Positions 18,379 through 26,726 of a stretch of DNA of 64,000 nt are shown here, one piece after another; position 1 is the first letter of the stretch, and each line of letters begins with the position of its first letter. This DNA comes from Parasphingopyxis algicola (GTDB lineage: Bacteria; Pseudomonadota; Alphaproteobacteria; Sphingomonadales; Sphingomonadaceae). The stretch lies in the NCBI RefSeq assembly GCF_013378075.1, contig NZ_CP051131.1:2678501-2742500 (forward strand). The letters are read 5' to 3'. Position numbers and translations under genes: made by a program. Below the pieces are notes generated by a model. It made no database searches and was not told where the DNA came from. It was given only the letters and a program-made list of their open reading frames with translations.

Positions 18379-19146
18379 ATGAGTTCTAAGCTCGATCGCA
18401 GATCATTTTTGAGGCGCGTCGGTGCCGCAGCCGGCGTCGGCGCGTTGGGAGTCGTATCCGGAAGCCCCGCCCGCGCCTTTCAGGTAACCGACAGCGACAC
18501 CGGACGGTACGCCGATCCGATCGGACGCGGGCGCGGCGGTAGCGGCGTCACCGACAGCGATACCGGCAGCTATGCCGACCCGGTCGGCCGTGGGCGCGGA
18601 TCGAGCGGCGTCACCGACAGCGACACGGGCCGCTATGCCGATCCGGTCGGCCGCGGACGCGGGCGTTCCGGGATTACGGACAGCGATAGCGGCCGCAATG
18701 CGGATCCGGCGGGCAACGGCCGGGGCCGCTCGGGCATTACCGACAGCGATAGCGGCCGCAACGCCGATCCGGCGGGCGATGGCCGTGGTACCAGCGGCAT
18801 CACCGATAGCGATACGGGCCGCAATGCGGATCCGGCGGGTGATGGACGCGGCGGCGGACGCAGCGGCATTACCGACAGCGATACGGGCCGCTACGCCGAT
18901 CCGGCCGGTAATGGCCGGGGCCGTTCGGGCTGTTCGGACAGCGATGGCGGCACCTATGCCGATCCGGGCGGCCGGGGCCGCCGGTGCGGCAGCCGGTCCG
19001 GCTATACCGATAGCGATGGCGGCAGCATGGCCGATCCGGGCGGCAACGGCCGCGGGCCGCGCCGCAACTATCGCACGGGCATCACCGATGCCGATAGCGG
19101 CTCGAACGCCGATCGCGGCGGATATGGACGGGGCAACGACCGGTAA
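18379..19146 (+). CDS. Tat-exported TDSDTG-repeat protein with ten repeats, 255 aa
   Basis: ATG 18379 follows GGGGAGGGG. The N-terminus (KLDRRSFLRRVGAAAGVGALG) is a textbook twin-arginine signal, cleaved near ARA-FQ. The whole mature protein is ten tandem units of about 21 residues with consensus [IV]TDSDTGxxADPxGxGRG plus a Gly/Ser/Arg linker. The last three units drift (CSDSDGG, YTDSDGG, ITDADSG) and gain paired cysteines. The D-x-D-x-G spacing recalls calcium-binding loops of thrombospondin-3 or dockerin type, and the GRG ends give strong positive charge; both are inferences. Tat export implies folding or cofactor loading before export. First of four consecutive paralogues, followed by a JmjC oxygenase. 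Confidence 0.85.
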   Translation: MSSKLDRRSFLRRVGAAAGVGALGVVSGSPARAFQVTDSDTGRYADPIGRGRGGSGVTDSDTGSYADPVGRGRGSSGVTDSDTGRYADPVGRGRGRSGITDSDSGRNADPAGNGRGRSGITDSDSGRNADPAGDGRGTSGITDSDTGRNADPAGDGRGGGRSGITDSDTGRYADPAGNGRGRSGCSDSDGGTYADPGGRGRRCGSRSGYTDSDGGSMADPGGNGRGPRRNYRTGITDADSGSNADRGGYGRGNDR

Positions 19147-19241
19147 CGGCGCCTGCTAGACCCGAATTGGCGTGCCGGGTGTCCCGCGGCAGTCGCCGGT
19201 ATCGACGTCAAATCTCTTGTGTAGTGTGAAAGGGTCAATCG

Positions 19242-19610
19242 ATGAGTAGAAAAATGGATCGCCGCTCCTTCCTGCAACGCGTCGGCGCAACGGCGAGCAT
19301 CGGCGCGCTGGGCATCGTGACCGGCACGGGCGCCGCGCGGGCCCAGATCACCGACAGCGACACAGGGCCGTCCGCCGATCCGGCGAACCGGTCGGGCTGC
19401 ACCGACAGCGATGGCGGCGCCAGCGCCGACCGCGCGGGCAACGGCCGGTGCGGCGGCAGCACGGGCTATACCGATGCCGATGGCGGCGCGATGGCCGATC
19501 CGGGCGGCAACGGCCGGGGGCCGGCCCGCTCCTCGCCTTCGGGAATGACCGATGCGGACAGCGGATCGACCGCCGATCGCGGCGGTTACGGCCGGGGAAG
19601 CGATCGTTAG
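19242..19610 (+). CDS. Tat-exported TDSDTG-repeat protein with four repeats, 122 aa
   Basis: ATG 19242. Signal RRSFLQRVGATASIGALGIVTG...ARA, then four units: ITDSDTGPSADP, CTDSDGGASADR, YTDADGGAMADP, MTDADSGSTADR. The repeats match the last units of the 18379 protein (GYGRG near the C-terminus in both), which suggests that the two arose by tandem duplication and shortening. Contains two cysteines. Same strand, 95 bases after the first paralogue. Confidence 0.85.
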   Translation: MSRKMDRRSFLQRVGATASIGALGIVTGTGAARAQITDSDTGPSADPANRSGCTDSDGGASADRAGNGRCGGSTGYTDADGGAMADPGGNGRGPARSSPSGMTDADSGSTADRGGYGRGSDR

Positions 19611-19695
19611 GTACTGACTGGCGGTCTCGTCATTCGCCGCCGGGTTTTCAGACTTCCGAATGACTATCACGACCCATTGAAGAGGGGGGAATTTG

Positions 19696-20016
19696 ATGAC
19701 TAAGAAATTGGATCGCCGTTCATTCTTGCGGCGAGTCGGCGCGACGGCCGGTATCGGCGCGCTCGGCATCGTCACGGGTACGACTGCCGCCCGGGCGCAG
19801 GTCACCGACAGCGATACGGGCCGCAACGCGGATCCGGTCGGACGCGGCCGGACGGGCGTGACCGACAGCGATACCGGATCCAGCGCCGATCGGGCCGGCC
19901 ATGGCCGCGGCAGCAGCAGCGATCCGGGCGGACGCGGCCGGAATTGCAGCGACAGCGATGGCGGCAGCCGGGCCGATCCGGGCGGACGCGGCCGTTCCTG
20001 CAGCGACAGCGACTAG
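19696..20016 (+). CDS. Tat-exported TDSDTG-repeat protein with three to four repeats, 106 aa
   Basis: ATG 19696 after AGAGGGGGG; a TTG three bases earlier is less likely. Signal KLDRRSFLRRVGATAGIGALGIVTG...ARAQ is almost the same as in the other paralogues. Units: VTDSDTGRNADPVGRGR, VTDSDTGSSADRAGHGRG with a partial SSSDPGGRGR, CSDSDGGSRADPGGRGR, and a final CSDSD at the C-terminus, i.e. the protein stops inside a repeat. Confidence 0.85.
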   Translation: MTKKLDRRSFLRRVGATAGIGALGIVTGTTAARAQVTDSDTGRNADPVGRGRTGVTDSDTGSSADRAGHGRGSSSDPGGRGRNCSDSDGGSRADPGGRGRSCSDSD

Positions 20017-20101
20017 CAACCGGCCCGGCCTCGGCGCGGCCTATGCCGGATCGATGCCGGGCAATCGTCGGCGGGATCGCTGATCTGACTGTGTGAACCG
20101 A

Positions 20102-20130
20102 GGCGGCGTCCATTTTTCGTGGATGCCGCC
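20102..20130 (+). terminator. probable intrinsic terminator after the third repeat gene
   Basis: GGCGGCGTCCA and TGGATGCCGCC pair around a T-rich loop; the downstream tract is CCGCTTGTTT, so termination may be partial. It would separate the first three repeat genes from the fourth. Confidence 0.5.
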
Positions 20131-20173
20131 CCGCTTGTTTCCCAGGGTCTGAGCTACAAGGAAGGGGAAGCCC

Positions 20174-20845
20174 ATGTCTTCGAAATTCAATCGCCGTTCG
20201 TTTCTCAGCCGTATCGGCGCGACCGCTGGCCTCGGCGCGCTGGCCACCGTTACCGGTGCCTGCGACCAGCTCGGCCTCGGTGGCGGCGAAGACAGCGATA
20301 CCGCGGGAACCGATCCGGGCGACGACATGCCGCCCGCGGGCGGCGCGGAATCCGGTACGGCGGGCAGTGGCGAGACGGGGTCGGCGGGCGCCGAGCCCCC
20401 GGTCCAGAGCGGGCTCACCGATACCGATAGCGGGGCGACGGCGGACCCGGCCGGCAACGGCCGTGGCGGACCGAGCAATGGCGGCAGCGGCATCACCGAC
20501 AGCGATACAGGCGCCAATGCCGACCCGGTCGGACAGGGCCGCGGCGGCAATAGCGGCGGCATCACCGACAGCGACACCGGCGCGAACGCCGATCCCGTGG
20601 GCCGAGGGCGCGGCGGCAATCGCAGCGGCGGCGGAACCGGCGTGACCGACAGCGACACCGGCACCAATGCCGATCCGGTCGGTCAGGGCCGCAGGCCGAA
20701 CACCGGCGTTACGGACCGGGATACCGGCGCGAGCGCCGACCCGATCAACGGCGGACGCGGCGGCCCGGGGAGTACCCGGGGTTTCACGGACAGCGATATG
20801 GGCTCCAGCGCCGATCCGGTCGGCCAGGGCCGCGGCGGCAACTGA
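20174..20845 (+). CDS. Tat lipoprotein with six TDSDTG repeats, 223 aa
   Basis: ATG 20174 after AAGGAAGGGG. Signal KFNRRSFLSRIGATAGLGALATVTGAC ends in a lipobox cysteine, unlike the three upstream paralogues but like the protein at 11121, so this one is probably membrane-anchored. An acidic/Gly-rich spacer (about 35-75) precedes six units: LTDTDSGATADP, ITDSDTGANADP twice, VTDSDTGTNADP, VTDRDTGASADP, FTDSDMGSSADP, each followed by a GxGRG-type linker. Asn precedes ADP in several units. The gene sits 165 bases upstream of the JmjC oxygenase on the same strand. Confidence 0.85.
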   Translation: MSSKFNRRSFLSRIGATAGLGALATVTGACDQLGLGGGEDSDTAGTDPGDDMPPAGGAESGTAGSGETGSAGAEPPVQSGLTDTDSGATADPAGNGRGGPSNGGSGITDSDTGANADPVGQGRGGNSGGITDSDTGANADPVGRGRGGNRSGGGTGVTDSDTGTNADPVGQGRRPNTGVTDRDTGASADPINGGRGGPGSTRGFTDSDMGSSADPVGQGRGGN

Positions 20846-20918
20846 GACGGTCCCCAGCCGCCACGTCTTTTCGCCAAGTTCCATCCCATGGATGCCTTGC
20901 GGCAAACCGCCTGGTCTT

Positions 20919-20932
20919 TTGCTCCAGATCAA
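20919..20932 (+). promoter_or_regulatory. FNR/FixK-like box upstream of the oxygenase gene
   Basis: TTGCTCCAGATCAA matches the TTGAT-N4-ATCAA consensus in nine of ten fixed positions and lies about 80 bases upstream of the JmjC start codon. Alphaproteobacterial FnrL/FixK sites have this form. Function is inferred from sequence only. Confidence 0.4.
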
Positions 20933-21010
20933 TGTGCAACGGACGCGCCATGGCCAGAAATGGCGTGACAGAATAAGGGTGCGGCCGGTCCGCGTTTTTC
21001 GAGAGACATC

Positions 21011-22222
21011 ATGCACAAATATGACCCGACCACCGGTCTTCCGCAGGAATCCATGGATGCGCTCCACCGCGTCCTCGGCCCGGTCGATCCGAGCACATTC
21101 TTCACCGAGACCTTCGAGGAGAATTTCCACCTGATCGAGCGCGGCGAGCCCGGCCGTTTCGCCGATCTCGTCTCGGTCGACGTGCTCGACGCCTTCATCG
21201 CCGACAACCAGCTGTTCGACGGCCAGATCGATGCGACCCGCGCCGATCCGCAGATCCGCCGCGACGCCTTCACGCTCGAGAACAACCAGATCGATCGCAG
21301 CGCGCTGCTGCGGCTCTATCAGGACAAGGCGACGATCATCGCGCCGCACCTGCACAGCTATCACAAGCCGCTCGGCGATTTCGTCCGTGCGCTCGAGCCG
21401 GTGTTCAGCGCCTCGGTGCAGACCAATATCTACCTGACCCCCCCGGGCGCGACGGGTTTCCGCACCCATTACGACAATCACGACGTGTTCGTGATGCAGG
21501 TATCGGGCGCCAAGAGCTGGCGGCTCTACGATGAACCCGTCGGCAAGCCGTTTCGCGGCGAGGGGTTCGAGCCCGGCAAGCACGATGTCGGCGATCCGCA
21601 GGAGGAATTCGTCCTCAAGGCCGGCGACACCGTCTATATCCCGCGCGGCATGATGCACGACGCCGATGCGCATGATGAGGAAGCTTCGCTCCACATCACG
21701 CTCGGCCTCGTCACCAAGACCTGGGCGGATGTCGTGCTCGAGGCGATTTCCAAGGCGGCGCTTGAGACGGACGGTCTGAGGCGCGCCCTGCCGCCCGGCT
21801 ATGCCAATCGCGATTTCGATCGCGGTCCGGCGCGCGAGCAGTTCCGCGCATTCGTCGCCGAGCTGGCGGAAAAGGCCGAGCTCGACGAGCCGCTCGACAT
21901 CATCGCCGAGGATTATGTGAAATCGCGGACCCCGGAGATGGCGGGCATCGTCCGCTACGCCTCCAGCCCGGTCCCCGAGGACCAAGGCTACCAGGCCAGC
22001 GAGAACGGCCTCTACCGCCTGATCGAGGACGAGGAGAGCGGCGAGTTCGCGGTCGTCACGCGCGGCGGATCGAGCGAATTTATCGGCGCGAAGCGCAAGG
22101 CGTTCGACCGGGCGATGGACGGCGAACCCTTCACCCGCGCCGATCTTCCCGAGATCGAGGAAGCGGACGCGATCGATCTGGTCCGGCGGCTGCTGTCGCG
22201 GGGATTGGTGCGGCCGGTTTAG
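21011..22222 (+). CDS. JmjC/cupin-4 2-oxoglutarate Fe(II) oxygenase, 403 aa
   Basis: ATG 21011. The N-terminal half includes FFTETFEENFHLIERGEPGRF as in ribosomal-oxygenase-like (RoxA/NO66/MINA) proteins. The metal triad is visible as H153-Y-D155 in GFRTHYDNHDVFVMQVSGAKSWRLY and H216 in YIPRGMMHDADA, followed by SLHITLGL. Enzymes of this family hydroxylate protein side chains (Arg, His, Asn, Asp) using O2 and 2-oxoglutarate. C-terminal 120 residues are a winged-helix-like tail as in RoxA relatives. Its position just after four repeat proteins rich in D, N and GRG makes these attractive substrates; no direct evidence. Alternative: a ribosomal-protein or metabolite hydroxylase unrelated to the neighbours. 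Confidence 0.9.
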   Translation: MHKYDPTTGLPQESMDALHRVLGPVDPSTFFTETFEENFHLIERGEPGRFADLVSVDVLDAFIADNQLFDGQIDATRADPQIRRDAFTLENNQIDRSALLRLYQDKATIIAPHLHSYHKPLGDFVRALEPVFSASVQTNIYLTPPGATGFRTHYDNHDVFVMQVSGAKSWRLYDEPVGKPFRGEGFEPGKHDVGDPQEEFVLKAGDTVYIPRGMMHDADAHDEEASLHITLGLVTKTWADVVLEAISKAALETDGLRRALPPGYANRDFDRGPAREQFRAFVAELAEKAELDEPLDIIAEDYVKSRTPEMAGIVRYASSPVPEDQGYQASENGLYRLIEDEESGEFAVVTRGGSSEFIGAKRKAFDRAMDGEPFTRADLPEIEEADAIDLVRRLLSRGLVRPV

Positions 22223-22266
22223 GTTTTTGGAGACTTTCTGGCAGGTTTTCCCCGCATCAGAATTTA

Positions 22267-22487
22267 TTTGTCAGACTCGACCTGTCGGTCGAGCGCGGCA
22301 CCGGGATTCTTTGGTCAGAATTTTCCTGACGGAAAATCGCCGCAAATTTTTTGTCAGAAACTTCCTATCGGAAGTTCGCCGCACCGGCCCTCTCCCCCTC
22401 CCGACCTCCCGTTGAGTATACCCTGTGGGAGGTCGGGAGGGGGAGAGGGCCGGTGCGGCGCCTGAGCGTCAGCGAAGGTCTGACAAA
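22267..22487. repeat. composite palindromic cassette, copy 3
   Basis: Left modules with stems CTCGACC, ATTTTCC/GGAAAAT and AACTTCC/GGAAGTT, core arms of the CTCTCCCCCTCCCGACC type with matching changes in both arms, and a loop in the opposite sense (GTTGAGTATACCCTGT). Right module CCTGAGCGTCAGCGAAGG-TCTGACAAA. Fills the gap between the oxygenase and 22506. Confidence 0.9.
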
Positions 22488-22505
22488 CAAAGAGCCTGAC
22501 CAAAA

Positions 22506-22799
22506 CTAACGCGACGCGAGCCGGATCTCCTCGGCGCGGGCTTCGTCGATCTCCGAGAGCCGGAAATTGACGGTCGTGCCGTTCATCCGGCCGGTCACGC
22601 GCCCGTCGCGCACGACGAGCCGGAAACGAGCGCCGGTCGGATAGTGCCGCCCGGTCAGGATGCGCTGGTCGCCGCGCTCTTCGGTCTCGTAGACATAGGT
22701 GATGCCGTTATGCTCGAACCGCTCCTGCGAAACGGTATCGGCCAGGGCGGGCGCGCCGAGCGCGAGCAGCGGGACGGAAAGAAGGATGGAAGCTTTCAT
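22506..22799 (-). CDS. small exported protein of unknown function, 97 aa
   Basis: Start ATG 22799 (MKASILLSVPLLALGAPALA), a clear signal peptide; GGAGA precedes it. The frame upstream to 22916 was rejected. The mature part is a beta-rich domain (NGITYVYETEERGDQRILTGRHYPTGARFRLVVRDGRVTGRMNGTTVNFRL). No family recognised. Probably periplasmic. Confidence 0.75.
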   Translation of the reverse strand: MKASILLSVPLLALGAPALADTVSQERFEHNGITYVYETEERGDQRILTGRHYPTGARFRLVVRDGRVTGRMNGTTVNFRLSEIDEARAEEIRLASR

Positions 22800-22963
22800 G
22801 ATCGGTCTCCAATGGCTTATCGCCAATTCGAACACCTCTCTCCGCGTTCCGGGATAGGCGTCGGCCATTGTGCGCTGCAATATGAACGGGCGCAGCACCG
22901 CATGCACGAATTTCACTTTTTCGAAAATTGCGCGGCGGCGAATTTTCCTTAGCCGGCGATCCC

Positions 22964-23725
22964 TTAGCCCGCCATCATCGTCATTCCGCGCGCCAGATAG
23001 GCCAGTCCGATCAGGGTGACGACCCAGCGCGTCCAGCCCAGAAAGCCGGTATCGGTCATCCGGTCGAGCACGGCCTTGCCGGCGCGCGTCCCCACAAGCG
23101 TCAGCGGGATCGCGAGCAGGATCGCCAGCCAGGGCATCTCGGCGCCCCCCGCCGCGAAGACGAGCGGCCCGCCATAGACGATGATCTTGGCGAGATGCGG
23201 AAAGACCTGGCTGAACGCCTTGGTCGCGACGATCTGGTGGCGGGTCAGCGTCGTGCGCACGAAGAAGATGTCGAGCAGTGGCCCGGCGACCCCCGCGAGC
23301 AGGTTGGTCCCGGTCACCAGCAGGCCCGAAGCGAAGGCGTGGCGCGGCCGGCGCGCATCGAGCGCGAAGCGTTTGGCCGGCAGCCAGACCGACAGGCCGA
23401 CCAGCCCGAGCGCGACGAACACGAGCGGGCGCGGCGGCACCCAGGCGATGATCCAGGCGATACCGGCGAAGACCAGCGCGGCGACGAGCGAGGCGAGCGC
23501 GTACCAGCCGATGACGGACCAGACGATATCGCGCCGGTTGAGCCAGGCCCGCCAGCCATTGGAGACGATCTGAATGATACCATGGGTTACGAATGCCGCG
23601 CTGATAGGGAGCAGCAATGCCAGCGCGCCCATCAGGACGAGCCCGCCCGCCATGCCGAAAATCCCCGAAATCAACGCTGTCACGAAAGCGATGGCGGGCA
23701 GCAGGATCGTCAGCGGCGCAAGCAT
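22964..23725 (-). CDS. TSUP/TauE-SafE family membrane transporter, 253 aa
   Basis: Start ATG 23725 (MLAPLTILLPAIAFVTALISGIFGMAGGLVLMGAL), the standard TSUP N-terminus with a conserved GxxGMAGG. About eight hydrophobic segments; the second repeat contains LLVTGTNLLAGVAGPLLDIFF. Family members export sulfite, sulfoacetate or other organosulfur anions; substrate here unknown. Isolated gene. Confidence 0.88.
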   Translation of the reverse strand: MLAPLTILLPAIAFVTALISGIFGMAGGLVLMGALALLLPISAAFVTHGIIQIVSNGWRAWLNRRDIVWSVIGWYALASLVAALVFAGIAWIIAWVPPRPLVFVALGLVGLSVWLPAKRFALDARRPRHAFASGLLVTGTNLLAGVAGPLLDIFFVRTTLTRHQIVATKAFSQVFPHLAKIIVYGGPLVFAAGGAEMPWLAILLAIPLTLVGTRAGKAVLDRMTDTGFLGWTRWVVTLIGLAYLARGMTMMAG

Positions 23726-23897
23726 GGCGCGCTGATAGCCGGATCGGGCGGGCAATGCCATCGAACGGCGGGGCGCCGCCACTTGTCGAACGCTGACGGC
23801 GCTCAGAGCCCCGCCGCGGGCGGTTAGTCGAAACCCGGTTGCGCCCGCCGGCTGTCCTGCGAGTGCCGGAACACCGACATCAACTGGGGACCATATC

Positions 23898-24683
23898 ATG
23901 AACTCGAAATTTGGACTTTTCCTCGCACCGGTCGCGCTGCTGTGCGCCACGCTGCCGCAGACATCGGCCTTCGCGCAGGATGGCGCGCATGCGGCGCTTT
24001 ACGCCGAGGCGGTCGGCGCCGAGGGCCGCCCCGAAGCCATGGTCGAGCTCGACCAGCATCGCCGGCCCGCCGAGATCCTCGCCTTTTTCGGCGTCGAGCC
24101 GGGCGACAACATCCTCGAGGTGGGCATGGGCGCCGGCTATTGGGTCGACATGCTGGCCCGCGTGGCGGGCGATGAGGGGCTTGTCATCGGCAGCGTGCCC
24201 GAAATCGCCTATGAGGCCCGGGAAAGCGTGCGCGAGGCGACCGACGCTGCGGGCGAGCGCAACGCCAATTTCCGCGCCGATATCGGCAGCATCCAGGAGA
24301 TCAACTATCCGGCGGCGAGCCTCGATTTCGTGATGCTGAGCCTGATTTTCCACGATGTCTATTTCGTGAGTTCCGATTTCGGCTTCGTCCGCCAGACCCC
24401 GCAGATGTTCCTCGCGGGCGTCTATGAGGCGCTGAGGCCCGGCGGCACGGTGGGCGTGATCGACAGCGTCGCGCCCGCCGGCATGGCGCCGCGCGAAAGC
24501 GTCGATGCGCTGCACCGGATCGATCCCGCGGTCATCCGCCGCGAGTTCGAGGCGGCGGGCTTCGTCCTCGAGGAAGAAAGCGACCTGCTGCGCAACTCCG
24601 AGGACAGCCTGACGACCTCGGCCTTCGATCCGAGCATTCGCCACCGGACCGACAAGGTCGTGATGCGCTTCCGGCGGCCGTAA
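23898..24683 (+). CDS. exported class I methyltransferase-like protein, 261 aa
   Basis: Signal peptide (LFLAPVALLCATLPQTSAFAQ) precedes a Rossmann methyltransferase fold: DNILEVGMGAGYWVDMLA, then FRADIGSIQE, LDFVMLSLIFHDVYF and YEALRPGGTVGVIDSVAP. Motif I has GMGAG. Such exported methyltransferase-like proteins are common in sphingomonads but no SAM source is known in the periplasm, so it may bind another ligand or be inactive. Convergent neighbours are repeats. Confidence 0.85.
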   Translation: MNSKFGLFLAPVALLCATLPQTSAFAQDGAHAALYAEAVGAEGRPEAMVELDQHRRPAEILAFFGVEPGDNILEVGMGAGYWVDMLARVAGDEGLVIGSVPEIAYEARESVREATDAAGERNANFRADIGSIQEINYPAASLDFVMLSLIFHDVYFVSSDFGFVRQTPQMFLAGVYEALRPGGTVGVIDSVAPAGMAPRESVDALHRIDPAVIRREFEAAGFVLEEESDLLRNSEDSLTTSAFDPSIRHRTDKVVMRFRRP

Positions 24684-24907
24684 TTTGTCAGACTCACAAC
24701 CTAGCGGTTGAGCGCCGCACCGGGATTTATCGGTCAGAACGTTGCTAGCGCAACGTCGCCGCACCGGCCCGCTCCCCCTCCCGGCCTCCCACGAGCGTAC
24801 CCTGATTGGGAGGCCGGGAGGGGGAGCGGGCCGGTGCGGCGATTTTCCGTCAGGAAAATTCTGACAAAAAAAGAAGTTCGCCGCACTGACCCTCAGGTCG
24901 AGTATGA
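24684..24907. repeat. composite palindromic cassette, copy 4
   Basis: Left modules CAACC/GGTTG and ACGTTGC/GCAACGT, core of the GCTCCCCCTCCCGGCC type with loop CGAGCGTACCCTGAT (reverse sense), right modules ATTTTCC/GGAAAAT ending CTGACAAA, then a decayed module CCGCACTGACCCTCAGGTCGAG. Confidence 0.88.
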
Positions 24908-24911
24908 CCGA

Positions 24912-26183
24912 TCAAACCCGCGCCGGCTCGTTCGCCAATTCGTCCTCGTTGAACAGCCGGCCGCGCTCGGTCGCCAGAACGCTGACCAGCGCCAGGCTGC
25001 CGCAGACGAGGAAGCCGAGCGAGAGCGGCAGGGTCGTGCCGTCGTACATCTGCCCGATGCTGCCGCCGATCACCGCGCCGACGAGGACGCCGACCGCGCC
25101 CTGGACCGAGCTGGCCGTGCCCGCGATCGCGCCCATTTCCTCCATCGCCATCGCCCCGAAATTCGCGCCGCACAGGCCGAATGCGCCCATGTTCGCGGAG
25201 AGCAGGATCAGGAACACCCAGAGCGACTTGTTGCCGGTATAGGCCATGACCGCCCCGGCGGCCGCGAAGCCGATAAAGGCGAGCAGTGCGCTGTGCGATA
25301 CCAGCCGCGTGCCGAGCCGGAGCACGATGCGGGAATTGAGCAGCGAGGCGGCCGACATCGTGCCGGCGATCATCGCGAAGGCGGGCACGAGCATGTCGGG
25401 CCGGTCGAACGTGTCGTACATGACCTGCTGGATCGAGTTGATGAAGCCGAACAGCGCGCCCGACAGCATCGCCGAAGCGAGCATATAGCCGAGCGACTTC
25501 CGCTCGGTGACCGTATGCCGCCAGCCGCGCCCGATGCGGGCCGGCGTCAGCGGCAGCCGGTCTTCGGGGCTCAGCGTTTCGGGGAGCCGCCAGCCGATCC
25601 ACAGGCCGACGCCGATCCCGATCGCCGCGAACATCCAGAAAATCCAGCGCCACGAGGCGAAGGCGAGGATGATCTCGCCGAACAGCGGCGCGAGCACGGG
25701 AACCGCCATGAACACCATCATCGCGAAGGACATGACCTGCGCCATCTTGCGCCCGACATAGAGGTCGCGGACGATCGAGATGGCGAGGACGCGCGTCGCG
25801 GCGACCGCGATGCCCTGGCAGAAGCGCGCGGCGAGCAGCAGCTCGAACGACTGGGCGAAGGCGGCGACGACGCTCGAGGCCGCATAGAGCCCCAGCCCGC
25901 CGACGAGCAGCGGACGGCGGCCGAACCGGTCGGACAGCGGGCCGTGGACGATCTGGGCGAGGCCGAAGCCGATCAGCAGCGCACCGATCACGAGCTGGCG
26001 GTCGTTGTCCGCGGCGACGTCCAGCGCCTCGCCGATCGCCGGCAGCGCGGGCAGCATCGCATCGATGGCGAGCGCCGTCATCGCCATGAGCGAAGCGACC
26101 ATGGCGACGAATTCGGTGAAGCCCGGCACCGTGCGGGCCGGCCGGTCAGGCGCTCCGTTCGTCATGCGTGGCCCATGCGCCAT
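24912..26183 (-). CDS. MFS multidrug efflux transporter, Bcr/CflA type, 423 aa
   Basis: Twelve hydrophobic segments. Motif A is seen as GPLSDRFGRRPLLVGG after helix 2, and MALTALAIDAMLPALP-like first helix plus RDLYVGRKMAQ are typical of Bcr/CflA drug:H+ antiporters. ATGs at 26183 and 26165 are both possible; neither has a good ribosome binding site. Substrate range unknown. Divergent from the DUF2721 operon. Confidence 0.9.
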   Translation of the reverse strand: MAHGPRMTNGAPDRPARTVPGFTEFVAMVASLMAMTALAIDAMLPALPAIGEALDVAADNDRQLVIGALLIGFGLAQIVHGPLSDRFGRRPLLVGGLGLYAASSVVAAFAQSFELLLAARFCQGIAVAATRVLAISIVRDLYVGRKMAQVMSFAMMVFMAVPVLAPLFGEIILAFASWRWIFWMFAAIGIGVGLWIGWRLPETLSPEDRLPLTPARIGRGWRHTVTERKSLGYMLASAMLSGALFGFINSIQQVMYDTFDRPDMLVPAFAMIAGTMSAASLLNSRIVLRLGTRLVSHSALLAFIGFAAAGAVMAYTGNKSLWVFLILLSANMGAFGLCGANFGAMAMEEMGAIAGTASSVQGAVGVLVGAVIGGSIGQMYDGTTLPLSLGFLVCGSLALVSVLATERGRLFNEDELANEPARV

Positions 26184-26270
26184 TTTGCGGTGCAGCGGAA
26201 CCCGTTAATTGGGCAGCGGCGGCGGACGGCGCTTGACCGGGCGGGGCGGAGCCCTGATGGAAAGCGGGTG

Positions 26271-26726
26271 ATGGACTCCATGCCTGCCGACATCGCGCTC
26301 ACCATCCAGCTCGCGCTGGCGCCGGCCTTCCTGCTCGTCGGGATCGGCCAGTTCCTGATCCTCGCTGCCGGGCGGCTGGGCCGGGTGGTCGACCGGGCAC
26401 GGATCATCGCCGATATCCTGCCGCGCGAACCGGGACCCGAACATGACGACTGCATCGCGGAGCTCAGGATGCTCGACCGGCGGATGACGGTCACCGGCCT
26501 CTCCATCCTGTTCGGCACGATTTCGATGATCGCTGTCTGCCTTGTCGTCGCCGGCCTGTTCGCCGCGCGGCTGTTCGAAATCGAACTGACCGGAATGACC
26601 GCCGCGGCCTTTGTCGGCGCCATGGGGCTGTTGATCCTCGGCCTGATCACCTTTCTCTACGAGGTGCATCTGGCGAACAAGTCGATCCATGTCCGCGCCG
26701 ACCTGCTGGACAAGCCGAAGCGATGA
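26271..26726 (+). CDS. DUF2721 membrane protein, 151 aa
   Basis: ATG 26271 (MDSMPADIALTIQLALAPAFLLVGIGQFLILAAGRLGRVVDRARII); a second ATG lies at 26280. Three hydrophobic segments at about 11-33, 75-100 and 105-130, with the DUF2721 hallmark LARxxRVxDRxR between them. Function unknown. The stop overlaps the next gene by ATGA, starting a three-gene operon (26271-27876). Confidence 0.88.
   Translation: MDSMPADIALTIQLALAPAFLLVGIGQFLILAAGRLGRVVDRARIIADILPREPGPEHDDCIAELRMLDRRMTVTGLSILFGTISMIAVCLVVAGLFAARLFEIELTGMTAAAFVGAMGLLILGLITFLYEVHLANKSIHVRADLLDKPKR

Noticed and set aside
19802-21985. 727-codon minus-strand frame across the repeat genes and the oxygenase
   Set aside because: It arises from the periodic repeat DNA and GC bias; it has no start context and no recognisable domain.
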